A stretch of DNA of 64,000 nucleotides from Autumnicola musiva (GTDB lineage Bacteria; Bacteroidota; Bacteroidia; Flavobacteriales; Flavobacteriaceae), in assembly GCF_031846585.1 (NCBI RefSeq), contig NZ_JAVRHK010000002.1:248001-312000 (forward strand), read 5' to 3'. Positions 17,777-25,521 of this stretch are shown in pieces (within the stretch, counting starts at the first letter, position 1; each line of letters starts with the position of its first letter). Both the position numbers and the translations under genes were made by a program. Below the pieces are notes generated by a model. The model was not told where the DNA came from and made no database searches. It was given only the letters and a program-made list of their open reading frames with translations.

Positions 17777-18196
17777 ATGTTACAACCTAAAAGAACAAAA
17801 TATCGTAAGCAACAAAAGGGCCGCATGAAAGGAAATGCCGGAAGAGGGCATAGACTTTCAAATGGAACTTTCGGTATCAAGTCTCTTGATTCCAGTTTCA
17901 TTACATCGCGTCAAATAGAGGCTGCGCGTATTGCTGCTACCCGTTATATGAAAAGGGAAGGGTCTATCTGGATTAAAATTTTTCCCGATAAGCCAATTAC
18001 AAAGAAACCTCTTGAAGTACGTATGGGTAAAGGTAAAGGTGCCGTCGAGTATTGGGCAGCTGTTGTAAAACCGGGAAGAATTATGTTTGAAATTGGCGGT
18101 GTGCCAATGGATGTTGCAAAAGAGGCATTGCGTCTTGCAGCTCAAAAACTTCCAGTTAAAACCAAATTTGTTGTAGCTAGAGATTATCAGGCTTAA
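17777..18196 (+). CDS. rplP: 50S ribosomal protein L16
   Basis: 139 residues. L16 organises the A-site side of the 50S subunit. The N-terminal MLQPKRTKYRKQQKGRMKG is diagnostic, as is MGKGKGAVEYWAAVVKPG. The Arg hydroxylated by YcfD in E. coli lies in the RMGKGKG region and is conserved. It is 19 bases downstream of rpsC. Confidence 0.98.
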   Translation: MLQPKRTKYRKQQKGRMKGNAGRGHRLSNGTFGIKSLDSSFITSRQIEAARIAATRYMKREGSIWIKIFPDKPITKKPLEVRMGKGKGAVEYWAAVVKPGRIMFEIGGVPMDVAKEALRLAAQKLPVKTKFVVARDYQA

Positions 18197-18207
18197 TATA
18201 TATAATT

Positions 18208-18399
18208 ATGAAACAATCAGAAGTAAGAGAACTGTCTGTGGCAGAATTACAGGAAGAGCTTGGGAAATCCAGAAAAGCATATTCAGATTTAAAAATGGCT
18301 CACGCGGTTTCGCCATTAGAGAACCCAATACAGTTGAGAACTGTACGAAGAAGCATAGCGAGACTTGCTACAGAGTTAACTAAAAGAGAACAACAATAA
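18208..18399 (+). CDS. rpmC: 50S ribosomal protein L29
   Basis: 63 residues, two-helix hairpin. L29 lies at the tunnel exit next to L23. Matches to the family are ELSVAELQEELGKSRKAYSDLKM at the start and RTVRRSIARLATEL near the end. It follows rplP by 11 bases. Confidence 0.96.
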   Translation: MKQSEVRELSVAELQEELGKSRKAYSDLKMAHAVSPLENPIQLRTVRRSIARLATELTKREQQ

Positions 18400-18417
18400 T
18401 TGTTATTCTGCTGAAAG

Positions 18418-18675
18418 ATGGAAAAAAGAAATTTAAGAAAAGAGCGTATAGGTGTTGTTACCAGTAATAAAATGCAGAAATCTATTGTGGTTTCTGAAGT
18501 AAAAAAGGTAAAGCATCCTATGTACGGAAAGTTCGTTTTAAAAACTAAGAAGTACGTAGCTCACGACGAGACAAACAACTGCAACGAAGGAGATACAGTA
18601 AGGATCATGGAAACACGGCCTTTAAGTAAATCTAAATGTTGGAGATTAGTAGAAATAATTGAAAGAGCGAAGTAA
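18418..18675 (+). CDS. rpsQ: 30S ribosomal protein S17
   Basis: 85 residues, OB-fold. S17 is an early binder of the 16S rRNA 5' domain. The blocks GVVTSNKMQKSIVV and HDETNNCNEGDTVRIMETRP are the family signature. Its stop lies two bases before the rplN ATG. Confidence 0.97.
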   Translation: MEKRNLRKERIGVVTSNKMQKSIVVSEVKKVKHPMYGKFVLKTKKYVAHDETNNCNEGDTVRIMETRPLSKSKCWRLVEIIERAK

Positions 18676-18677
18676 CC

Positions 18678-19046
18678 ATGGTACAACAAGAGTCCAGACT
18701 AAAAGTAGCAGATAATACCGGCGCTAAAGAAGTTTTAGCGATACGTGTATTAGGAGGTACAAAGAAAAGATACGCTTCTGTTGGGGACAAAATAGTTGTC
18801 AGCGTTAAAGAAGCTACACCTAACGGGAATATCAAGAAGGGTGCGGTTTCAACAGCAGTTGTTGTGCGTACCAGGAAAGAAGTACGCAGGCCGGACGGAT
18901 CTTATATCCGTTTTGATGATAACGCCTGTGTTCTTTTAAACCCTACCGGGGAGATGCGCGGAACACGTGTATTTGGACCGGTTGCAAGAGAACTTCGTGA
19001 TAAGCAATTCATGAAAATTGTATCATTGGCACCTGAAGTGCTTTAA
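18678..19046 (+). CDS. rplN: 50S ribosomal protein L14
   Basis: 122 residues, the standard length. L14 forms an intersubunit bridge and is the docking site for RsfS. The start MVQQESRLKVADNTGAKE and the segment RTRKEVRRPDGSYIRFDDNA are diagnostic. Confidence 0.98.
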   Translation: MVQQESRLKVADNTGAKEVLAIRVLGGTKKRYASVGDKIVVSVKEATPNGNIKKGAVSTAVVVRTRKEVRRPDGSYIRFDDNACVLLNPTGEMRGTRVFGPVARELRDKQFMKIVSLAPEVL

Positions 19047-19058
19047 TACATTAAGAAA

Positions 19059-19370
19059 ATGACAAAGCTTAAGATAAAATCGGGAGATACGGTTCGTGTT
19101 ACAGCCGGAGAGCATAAAGGGCAGGAAGGTAAGGTGCAGAAGGTACTTCTTGAAAAAAATAAAGCTATTGTGGAGGGTGTAAACGAGATTTCTAAACATG
19201 AGAAACCAAGTGCAGCCAATCCACAAGGTGGTATTAAAAAGAAAGAAGCTCCAATTCATATTTCTAACCTGGCACTTATCGATAAAAATGGTAATACCAC
19301 CAGGGTAGGGTATAGAGTGGAGGATGGAAAAAAAGTAAGATTTTCCAAAAAATCTAATGAAGTAATATAG
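19059..19370 (+). CDS. rplX: 50S ribosomal protein L24
   Basis: 103 residues with the N-terminal KOW motif (KSGDTVRVTAGEHKGQEGKV). L24 is one of the two assembly initiators of the 50S subunit and sits near the tunnel exit. The next gene begins two bases after its stop. Confidence 0.97.
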   Translation: MTKLKIKSGDTVRVTAGEHKGQEGKVQKVLLEKNKAIVEGVNEISKHEKPSAANPQGGIKKKEAPIHISNLALIDKNGNTTRVGYRVEDGKKVRFSKKSNEVI

Positions 19371-19372
19371 TT

Positions 19373-19924
19373 ATGGCATACGTACCAAGACTTAGACAAG
19401 AGTATAAAGACAGAGTAAAGTCTGCTCTTACAGAAGAATTCAGCTATTCCAATATAATGGAAGTGCCAAAGCTTGAAAAGATCGTTATAAGCCGTGGAGT
19501 AGGTGGAGCTGTTGCAGATAAGAAACTAATTGATTATGCTGTTGATGAGTTAACAGCTATTAGTGGTCAAAAAGCAGTCTCTACAATATCTAAAAAAGAT
19601 GTTGCTTCATTTAAGTTACGTAAAGGGATGCCTATTGGTGCTAAAGTCACTTTACGTGGATATAAAATGTATGAATTCCTGGACAGGCTTATTACCACCG
19701 CCTTACCACGTGTACGTGATTTTAATGGTATTAAGGCTAACGGTTTTGATGGTAGGGGTAACTACAACCTTGGGATAACGGAACAAATCATTTTTCCTGA
19801 GATCGATATTGATGCGGTAAACAGAATTGCCGGTATGGATATCACTTTCGTTACCACTGCTGCTACCGATAAGGAAGCGAAATCATTGTTAACCGAACTA
19901 GGATTACCATTTAAAAAGAGTTAA
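19373..19924 (+). CDS. rplE: 50S ribosomal protein L5
   Basis: 183 residues. L5 binds 5S rRNA in the central protuberance. The blocks KPLEKI-like VPKLEKIVISRGVG, FKLRKGMPIGAKVTLRG and GRGNYNLGITEQIIFPEI identify it. rpsN follows after two bases. Confidence 0.98.
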   Translation: MAYVPRLRQEYKDRVKSALTEEFSYSNIMEVPKLEKIVISRGVGGAVADKKLIDYAVDELTAISGQKAVSTISKKDVASFKLRKGMPIGAKVTLRGYKMYEFLDRLITTALPRVRDFNGIKANGFDGRGNYNLGITEQIIFPEIDIDAVNRIAGMDITFVTTAATDKEAKSLLTELGLPFKKS

Positions 19925-19926
19925 TT

Positions 19927-20196
19927 ATGGCTAAAGAATCAATGAAAGCCCGTGAGGTGAAAAGACAAAAACTGGTAAAGAAGTATGCTGAAAAGCGTCA
20001 GGCTCTTAAAGAGGCTGGTGACTGGGAAGGACTTCAAAAGTTACCAAAAAACTCTTCACCTGTACGTTTACACAACAGATGTAAGCTAACTGGCAGGCCT
20101 AAAGGATATATGAGACAATTTGGTCTTTCCCGGGTTATGTTCAGGGAAATGGCTAATAATGGATTAATTCCCGGCGTAAGAAAAGCTAGTTGGTAA
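19927..20196 (+). CDS. rpsN: 30S ribosomal protein S14 (zinc-free type)
   Basis: 89 residues. This is the long, zinc-independent S14: the region RLHNRCKLTGRPKGYMRQF contains a single Cys instead of the four-Cys ribbon of the 61-residue form. The C-terminal VRKASW is the family ending. S14 acts in 30S head assembly. A 57-base spacer with a hairpin separates it from rpsH. Confidence 0.97.
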   Translation: MAKESMKAREVKRQKLVKKYAEKRQALKEAGDWEGLQKLPKNSSPVRLHNRCKLTGRPKGYMRQFGLSRVMFREMANNGLIPGVRKASW

Positions 20197-20209
20197 AATA
20201 TGAACTGGA

Positions 20210-20239
20210 GGAAGGTTCTTTTATTAGAAAACCACTTCC
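20210..20239 (+). promoter_or_regulatory. Hairpin in the rpsN-rpsH spacer
   Basis: GGAAG (20210-20214) pairs with CTTCC (20235-20239), and weaker pairs lie inside. No T-run follows, so it is not a terminator. In E. coli the spc operon is controlled by S8 near this part of the operon, but no S8-site sequence was verified. Confidence 0.3.
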
Positions 20240-20253
20240 GCAAATAAATATAA

Positions 20254-20652
20254 ATGAATACAGATCCAATTGCAGATTACTTAACAAGAATTAGAAATGC
20301 CGTTGCTGCCAACCACAGGGTTGTTGAAATTCCGGCTTCTAATCTTAAGAAGGAGATTACAAAAATACTATTCGACCAGGGATATGTGCTTAGTTATAAG
20401 TTTGATGACAGTACCGCTCAGGGAATTATCAAAATAGCTCTTAAGTACGATAAAAGTACAAAGGATTCAGTAATTAAAGATATCCAGAGAATAAGTAGAC
20501 CTGGTTTACGTAAGTATGCCGGTGCCAATGAATTGCCAAGGATTTTAAATGGCTTGGGGATAGCTATTGTGTCTACTTCTCATGGGGTAATGACAGGAAA
20601 GCAGGCGCAGGCTGAGAAAGTTGGTGGTGAAGTGCTGTGTTACGTTTACTAA
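20254..20652 (+). CDS. rpsH: 30S ribosomal protein S8
   Basis: 132 residues. S8 binds the central domain of 16S rRNA and is the known autoregulator of the spc operon in E. coli. The start MNTDPIADYLTRIRNA and the motif STSHGVMTGKQAQ are diagnostic. Confidence 0.98.
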   Translation: MNTDPIADYLTRIRNAVAANHRVVEIPASNLKKEITKILFDQGYVLSYKFDDSTAQGIIKIALKYDKSTKDSVIKDIQRISRPGLRKYAGANELPRILNGLGIAIVSTSHGVMTGKQAQAEKVGGEVLCYVY

Positions 20653-20671
20653 TACTTAAAAGACTTAAACA

Positions 20672-21214
20672 ATGTCAAGAATAGGTAAAAGCCCAATTAC
20701 AATTCCCGAAGGTGTTGATGTAAAAACTGAAGGAAAAGTAATTACGGTAAAAGGAAAATTAGGAGAGCTAAAGCAGGAAATAAATGATATCAACTTTAAA
20801 GTTGAGGAAGGAGTAATTTATTTTGACCGCTCTTCTGAAAAAAGTGACCAGAAAGCAAAACATGGTTTATACCGTGCTTTGGTAGACAATATGATTGCCG
20901 GTGTCACTGAAGGATATACTAAACAACTGGAACTTGTAGGTGTTGGTTATAGAGCATCTAAACAGGGGCAGAAATTGGATTTGGCAGTTGGGTATTCCCA
21001 CAATATTGTGCTAAATTTGGCGCCGGAAATTAAAGTGGAAACTATTTCTGAGAAAGGAAAGAATCCTATCGTGAAGCTTACTTCTTACGATAAACAACTG
21101 GTAGGGCAGGTAGCTGCTAAAATCCGTTCGTTTAGAGCACCGGAACCATATAAAGGTAAAGGGATTAAGTTTGTTGGAGAACAATTAAGAAGAAAAGCAG
21201 GTAAATCAGCTTAA
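20672..21214 (+). CDS. rplF: 50S ribosomal protein L6
   Basis: 180 residues in two related halves. L6 sits near the factor-binding site. The start MSRIGKSPITIPEGV and the C-terminal signature PEPYKGKGIKFVGEQLRRKAGK are clear. It follows rpsH by 19 bases. Confidence 0.98.
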   Translation: MSRIGKSPITIPEGVDVKTEGKVITVKGKLGELKQEINDINFKVEEGVIYFDRSSEKSDQKAKHGLYRALVDNMIAGVTEGYTKQLELVGVGYRASKQGQKLDLAVGYSHNIVLNLAPEIKVETISEKGKNPIVKLTSYDKQLVGQVAAKIRSFRAPEPYKGKGIKFVGEQLRRKAGKSA

Positions 21215-21226
21215 TAAAGTTTAGAT

Positions 21227-21583
21227 ATGGCATTTTCAAAAGAAAAGAGAAGACAAAAAATAAAGAAGCGTATCCGTCAGGATATTACGGGAACTGAAAG
21301 CCGTCCGAGATTATCTGTTTTTAGAAGTAATAAAGAAATTTATGCTCAGATTATAGATGATGTTGCCGGTAAAACTTTAGTGGCAGCTTCTTCAAGAGAT
21401 AAAGAAATTTCAAATGCAGCTGAAAGCAAAACAGAACTCGCTGCTTTGGTAGGTAAAACTATTGCTGAAAAAGCTAAAGATGCTGGAATTGATACCATTT
21501 CTTTTGATAGAGGTGGTTACTTGTATCACGGTAGAGTTAAATCATTAGCAGAAGGTGCTCGCGAAGGAGGACTAAAATTCTAA
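21227..21583 (+). CDS. rplR: 50S ribosomal protein L18
   Basis: 118 residues. L18 binds 5S rRNA with L5. The basic N-terminus (RRQKIKKRIRQDI) and the C-terminal FDRGGYLYHGRVKSLAEGAREGGL block are characteristic. rpsE starts six bases downstream. Confidence 0.98.
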   Translation: MAFSKEKRRQKIKKRIRQDITGTESRPRLSVFRSNKEIYAQIIDDVAGKTLVAASSRDKEISNAAESKTELAALVGKTIAEKAKDAGIDTISFDRGGYLYHGRVKSLAEGAREGGLKF

Positions 21584-21589
21584 GAAATT

Positions 21590-22114
21590 ATGTATCAAGA
21601 TTATAAAAACGTAGAGCACGTAAAACCGGGAGGACTTGAATTAAAAGATCGTCTTGTAGGGGTACAACGTGTAACGAAAGTTACAAAAGGAGGTAGAGCA
21701 TTTGGTTTCTCTGCTATTGTAGTTGTTGGAGATGAAAATGGTGTTGTTGGACAGGGTCTGGGAAAATCAAAAGAAGTTGCCGACGCTATTTCCAAAGCCG
21801 TAGAAGATGCTAAAAAGAATTTAGTACGAATTCCTTTAAATAAAGGTACTTTACCTCACGAGCAAAAAGGTAAATATGGCGGTGCAAGGGTATTATTGCT
21901 ACCGGCCGCTACCGGTACAGGTATTATCGCCGGTGGTCCTATACGTGCTGTATTGGAATCGGTTGGAGTACATGATGTACTTTCCAAAAATCAGGGATCT
22001 TCGAATCCTCATAATGTAGTGAAAGCAACATTTGATGCTTTATTGCAATTGCGTAGTGCAGAGACTGTTGCAAAGCAAAGAGGTATTTCCCTGGAAAAAG
22101 TTTTTAAAGGATAA
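21590..22114 (+). CDS. rpsE: 30S ribosomal protein S5
   Basis: 174 residues. S5 works with S3 and S4 at the mRNA entry and influences accuracy. The dsRBD-like half includes VQRVTKVTKGGRAFGFSAIV and the second half includes PAATGTGIIAGGPIRAVLE and GSSNPHNVVKATFDAL. It follows rplR directly. Confidence 0.98.
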   Translation: MYQDYKNVEHVKPGGLELKDRLVGVQRVTKVTKGGRAFGFSAIVVVGDENGVVGQGLGKSKEVADAISKAVEDAKKNLVRIPLNKGTLPHEQKGKYGGARVLLLPAATGTGIIAGGPIRAVLESVGVHDVLSKNQGSSNPHNVVKATFDALLQLRSAETVAKQRGISLEKVFKG

Positions 22115-22127
22115 ATCAAGGACAGAG

Positions 22128-22310
22128 ATGGGAAATATTAAAGTTACAAAAGTAAAAAGTGCTATTAACCGTTCCAAGAATCAAAAACTTGTTCTTGAGT
22201 CTTTGGGGCTTAAGAAAATTGGGCAAACGGTAGAGCATCAGGACACGCCAAATATCCTTGGTATGGTAAATAAAGTTAAACATTTAGTTTCTGTAGAGGA
22301 AACAAAATAA
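22128..22310 (+). CDS. rpmD: 50S ribosomal protein L30
   Basis: 60 residues from the ATG at 22128; longer in-frame starts at 22032 only overlap rpsE. The start GNIKVTKVKSAINRSKNQK and QTVEHQDTPNILGMVNKVKHLV match L30, a small 50S protein. It lies between rpsE and rplO, its standard place in the spc operon. Confidence 0.96.
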   Translation: MGNIKVTKVKSAINRSKNQKLVLESLGLKKIGQTVEHQDTPNILGMVNKVKHLVSVEETK

Positions 22311-22318
22311 TAATATAC

Positions 22319-22771
22319 ATGGATTTAAGTAACTTAAGACCTGCAGAAGGTTCAGTTAAAAGTAACAGTAAGCGTGTAGGTCGCGGAGAAGGATCCGGAA
22401 AAGGAGGTACAGCTACCAGAGGACACAAAGGGGCAAAATCCCGTTCTGGTTACTCTAAAAAAATTGGATTTGAAGGTGGTCAGATGCCACTTCAGCGTCG
22501 TGTTCCTAAATTCGGTTTTAGTAATAGAAACCGTAAAGTATATCAGGGCATTAACCTGGATACACTTCAATCTCTCGTAGATGAAGGTAGAATTAAGGAT
22601 ACGGTAGATATGGATGTGCTTGTAGAAAATGGCCTGGCCGGAAAAAACGAGCTTGTTAAGATATTAGGTAGAGGTGAATTAAAGGCAAAGTTGAAAGTAT
22701 CTGTTCATAAATTTACTGCCTCAGCGAAAGAAGCTATTGAAGCTGCCGGAGGTGAAGTTGTTACTTTATAA
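22319..22771 (+). CDS. rplO: 50S ribosomal protein L15
   Basis: 150 residues. L15 is a late-assembly 50S protein. The Gly-rich, basic N-terminal region (KRVGRGEGSGKGGTATRGHK) and the motif FEGGQMPLQRRVPKFGF are diagnostic. secY begins 11 bases downstream, as in most bacteria. Confidence 0.98.
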   Translation: MDLSNLRPAEGSVKSNSKRVGRGEGSGKGGTATRGHKGAKSRSGYSKKIGFEGGQMPLQRRVPKFGFSNRNRKVYQGINLDTLQSLVDEGRIKDTVDMDVLVENGLAGKNELVKILGRGELKAKLKVSVHKFTASAKEAIEAAGGEVVTL

Positions 22772-22782
22772 TAGATAATCAC

Positions 22783-24120
22783 ATGAAATTCATCAATACT
22801 ATTAAGAATATCTGGAAAATCGAGGAGCTAAAAAATAGAATTTTAGTAACCCTCGGTTTACTTCTTGTATATCGCTTTGGAGCACAAATTGTACTTCCCG
22901 GAATAGACGCCTCTCAATTGTCAAATTTGGCAAATCAAACCGATAGTGGTTTGCTGGGGCTTCTTAATGCATTTACAGGAGGGGCTTTTTCTAATGCTTC
23001 TGTTTTTGCATTGGGGATTATGCCATATATTTCAGCTTCGATTGTAGTTCAATTGATGGGAATCGCTATTCCTTATCTTCAAAAGCTGCAAAAAGAAGGT
23101 GAGAGTGGTAGAAGAAAGATCAATCAAATTACCCGTTGGTTAACTATAGCTATTACCCTGGTTCAGGGTCCTGGTTATATCTATAATCTGTTTGCCACCC
23201 TTCCGCAGGGTGCTTTCCTGTTAGGGGATACAATAACCTTTGTGGCTTCGTCGGTGGTTATACTTACCACCGGTACAATATTTGCCATGTGGCTTGGAGA
23301 GAAAATTACAGATAAAGGTATTGGGAATGGTATTTCATTGTTGATTATGGTTGGAATTATTGCAAGATTGCCGTTGGCCTTTATGCAGGAATTTGCTTCC
23401 AGGGTTTTTGAATCGAACGGAGGCCTTATCATGATCCTCATTGAATTGGTTATTTGGTTTGCAATAATTATGGCATCTGTTATGCTTGTAATGGCGGTAA
23501 GACAAATTCCAGTTCAGTATGCCAGAAGAAGTGCTTCCGGAGGATATGAAAAAAATGTTTTCGGATCACGTCAATATATACCTCTAAAACTGAATGCATC
23601 TGGAGTTATGCCTATCATTTTTGCTCAGGCAATAATGTTTATTCCTATGGCAGTGGTGGGGCTCTCAGACTCGGATACCGCCCAGGGAATAGCAACAGCT
23701 TTTAGTGATATATTCGGATTTTGGTACAATGTTGTGTTTGCTTTATTAATTATTATTTTCACATATTTCTACACAGCAATCACAGTACCTACAAATAAGA
23801 TGGCAGATGATCTAAAAAGAAGTGGAGGTTTTATTCCGGGTATTCGTCCGGGATCCGAAACTGCTGAATTTCTGGACAGGGTAATGTCTCAGATCACTTT
23901 ACCGGGATCTATATTTCTTGCCCTTATTGCTGTGTTTCCGGCAATTGTAGTGTCATTATTAGGTGTTCAGCAAGGATGGGCATTATTTTTTGGAGGTACC
24001 TCCCTTTTGATTATGGTTGGAGTTGCAATTGATACTATGCAACAGGTGAATTCGTATTTGCTTAACAGGCATTACGATGGATTAATGAAATCAGGTAAAA
24101 ACAGAAAGGCAGTAGCTTAA
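22783..24120 (+). CDS. secY: Protein translocase subunit SecY
   Basis: 445 residues with ten predicted membrane helices. SecY is the channel of the Sec translocon for export and membrane insertion. Clear blocks are FRFGAQ-like VYRFGAQIVLPGID, FALGIMPYISASIVVQLM in helix 2, GIGNGISLLIMVGI, and the cytoplasmic loop RQIPVQYARR that contacts SecA and the ribosome. No map or adk gene follows, unlike in many other bacteria. Confidence 0.98.
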   Translation: MKFINTIKNIWKIEELKNRILVTLGLLLVYRFGAQIVLPGIDASQLSNLANQTDSGLLGLLNAFTGGAFSNASVFALGIMPYISASIVVQLMGIAIPYLQKLQKEGESGRRKINQITRWLTIAITLVQGPGYIYNLFATLPQGAFLLGDTITFVASSVVILTTGTIFAMWLGEKITDKGIGNGISLLIMVGIIARLPLAFMQEFASRVFESNGGLIMILIELVIWFAIIMASVMLVMAVRQIPVQYARRSASGGYEKNVFGSRQYIPLKLNASGVMPIIFAQAIMFIPMAVVGLSDSDTAQGIATAFSDIFGFWYNVVFALLIIIFTYFYTAITVPTNKMADDLKRSGGFIPGIRPGSETAEFLDRVMSQITLPGSIFLALIAVFPAIVVSLLGVQQGWALFFGGTSLLIMVGVAIDTMQQVNSYLLNRHYDGLMKSGKNRKAVA

Positions 24121-24195
24121 GATGTGAGAATTTGGAAGTTAGAGAATTCACTATTATATTCTAACAACTGAAGACGAACTACTAAAAACTAATAA

Positions 24196-24411
24196 ATGGC
24201 AAAGCAACCGGCAATAGAACAGGATGGAACTATAATAGAAGCATTATCCAATGCAATGTTCCGCGTAGAATTAGAAAATGGTCATGTTGTGACTGCACAT
24301 ATCTCTGGTAAAATGCGTATGCATTACATTAAATTATTGCCTGGAGATAAGGTGAAACTCGAAATGAGCCCTTACGATTTAACTAAGGCGCGAATTACAT
24401 ATAGATACTAA
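24196..24411 (+). CDS. infA: Translation initiation factor IF-1
   Basis: 71 residues forming a single S1/OB fold that occupies the ribosomal A-site during initiation. The sequence AKQPAIEQDGTIIEALSNAM and GHVVTAHISGKMRMHYIKLLPGDKVK is almost canonical. It follows secY after 75 bases; that spacer carries a short repetitive AT-rich sequence with a GATGTGAGA motif also seen before rplQ. Confidence 0.97.
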   Translation: MAKQPAIEQDGTIIEALSNAMFRVELENGHVVTAHISGKMRMHYIKLLPGDKVKLEMSPYDLTKARITYRY

Positions 24412-24444
24412 ACTCAAATTTTTAGCTATTTAATATATTTTCAG

Positions 24445-24452
24445 TACTTTTG
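24445..24452 (+). promoter_or_regulatory. Internal promoter upstream of rpmJ
   Basis: TACTTTTG matches TAnnTTTG. A TTTA stands 20 bases upstream (24421-24424) where TTTG is expected. It would give an internal start for rpmJ-rpsM-rpsK-rpsD-rpoA-rplQ with a leader of about 75 bases. Confidence 0.55.
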
Positions 24453-24473
24453 CAACCTGAAAAAAATATGTAG

Positions 24474-24513
24474 CCGAACATTATTGGATATAGAGTTACG
24501 ATTTTATGTCCGG
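24474..24513 (+). promoter_or_regulatory. Leader hairpin upstream of rpmJ
   Basis: CCGAACAT (24474-24481) pairs with ATGTCCGG (24506-24513), seven of eight pairs, around a 24-base loop. The downstream strand continues as TGTCCGGTAAACAT (24507-24520), which matches the rplC spacer at 12 of 14 bases. Confidence 0.5.
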
Positions 24514-24533
24514 TAAACATAAAAACTGAAGAG

Positions 24534-24650
24534 ATGAAAGTTAGAGCATCAATAAAGAAAAGAAGTGCCGACTGCAAAATAGTACGCAGAAAAGGGCGCC
24601 TTTACGTAATTAACAAAAAGAATCCTAGATTTAAACAAAGACAAGGCTAA
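24534..24650 (+). CDS. rpmJ: 50S ribosomal protein L36 (zinc-free form)
   Basis: A 38-residue gene, easily missed because of its size. The start MKVRASIKKR and the end PRFKQRQG are typical of L36. In zinc-binding L36 the ligands are Cys11, Cys14, Cys27 and His32; here positions 11 and 27 are Ser and Asn, one residue is inserted near 28, and only Cys14 remains, so zinc is not bound. rpsM starts two bases after its stop. Confidence 0.95.
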   Translation: MKVRASIKKRSADCKIVRRKGRLYVINKKNPRFKQRQG

Positions 24651-24652
24651 TT

Positions 24653-25027
24653 ATGGCAAGAATTGCAGGGGTTGATATACCTAAACAAAAGCGGGGAGTT
24701 ATAGCATTGACCTATATCTTCGGAATTGGCAAAAGCAGGGCTCAGGAGATCCTTCAAGCTGCCAAAGTAGATGAGAGTAAAAAGGTTTCCGATTGGGACG
24801 ATGATGAAATTGGCCGTATTCGTGAAGCTGTAGGTGACTTTACAATCGAAGGAGAATTACGTACTGAGGTTCAGTTGAGTATCAAACGTCTCATGGATAT
24901 CGGATGTTACAGAGGGATCAGGCACAGATCTGGTTTGCCTTTGAGAGGTCAAAGAACCAAGAATAACTCAAGAACCAGAAAAGGTAGAAGAAAAACAGTT
25001 GCTAACAAGAAAAAGGCAACTAAATAG
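24653..25027 (+). CDS. rpsM: 30S ribosomal protein S13
   Basis: 124 residues. S13 contacts the P-site tRNA and forms an intersubunit bridge. The start MARIAGVDIPKQKRGVIAL, YIFGIGKSRAQEIL and the C-terminal RHRSGLPLRGQRTKNNSRTR block are diagnostic. Confidence 0.98.
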   Translation: MARIAGVDIPKQKRGVIALTYIFGIGKSRAQEILQAAKVDESKKVSDWDDDEIGRIREAVGDFTIEGELRTEVQLSIKRLMDIGCYRGIRHRSGLPLRGQRTKNNSRTRKGRRKTVANKKKATK

Positions 25028-25035
25028 TAAGTAAT

Positions 25036-25431
25036 ATGGCAAAGGCAACTAAAAAAACTGTTCAGAAGAAACGTAAAGTTAACGTTGAGGCTAATGGAGA
25101 GGCTCATGTTACTGCTTCTTTTAACAACATTATAATATCTTTGACGAATAAAAAAGGAGATGTTGTTTCCTGGTCTTCAGCCGGAAAAATGGGCTTTAGA
25201 GGTTCCAAAAAGAACACACCTTATGCAGCTCAATTAGCAGCGGAAGATGCGTCTAAAGTAGCACACGAGGCGGGCTTACGTAAAGTTAAAGTTTATGTAA
25301 GAGGACCTGGAAATGGTAGGGAATCTGCTATCCGTTCTATTCATAACAGCGGAATTGAAGTAACTGAAATCGTTGATGTTACTCCGCTTCCACACAACGG
25401 GTGTCGTCCTCCTAAGAGACGTAGAGTTTAA
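25036..25431 (+). CDS. rpsK: 30S ribosomal protein S11
   Basis: 131 residues. S11 lies on the 30S platform near the Shine-Dalgarno helix. The family blocks AHVTASFNNIIISLTNKKGD, GFRGSKKNTPYAAQLAAEDA and the C-terminal DVTPLPHNGCRPPKRRRV are all present. Confidence 0.98.
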   Translation: MAKATKKTVQKKRKVNVEANGEAHVTASFNNIIISLTNKKGDVVSWSSAGKMGFRGSKKNTPYAAQLAAEDASKVAHEAGLRKVKVYVRGPGNGRESAIRSIHNSGIEVTEIVDVTPLPHNGCRPPKRRRV

Positions 25432-25451
25432 TTAACAAGTATAATAACGGG

Positions 25452-25504
25452 GAAAGGAAATTACGATTATCGAAGGAAAGTGACCTTAATTCATAATCCC
25501 TTTC
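25452..25504 (+). promoter_or_regulatory. Folded leader RNA upstream of rpsD
   Basis: The 90-base spacer folds compactly. An outer stem joins 25452-25463 (GAAAGG, then ATTA) to 25494-25504 (TAAT, then CCTTTC). Inside it sit two adjacent hairpins: CGA-TTA-TCG (25464-25472) and AAGG-loop-CCTT (25473-25487). This three-way arrangement just before the S4 gene suggests S4 autoregulation. I recall that Bacteroidia-specific S4 leader motifs have been proposed, but identity with them is unchecked. Confidence 0.5.
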
Positions 25505-25521
25505 TTATAATTTGAAATTTA

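Noticed and set aside
22032..22127. Upstream extension of rpmD
   Set aside because: The extra codons lie within rpsE; the 60-residue form from 22128 is a complete L30.
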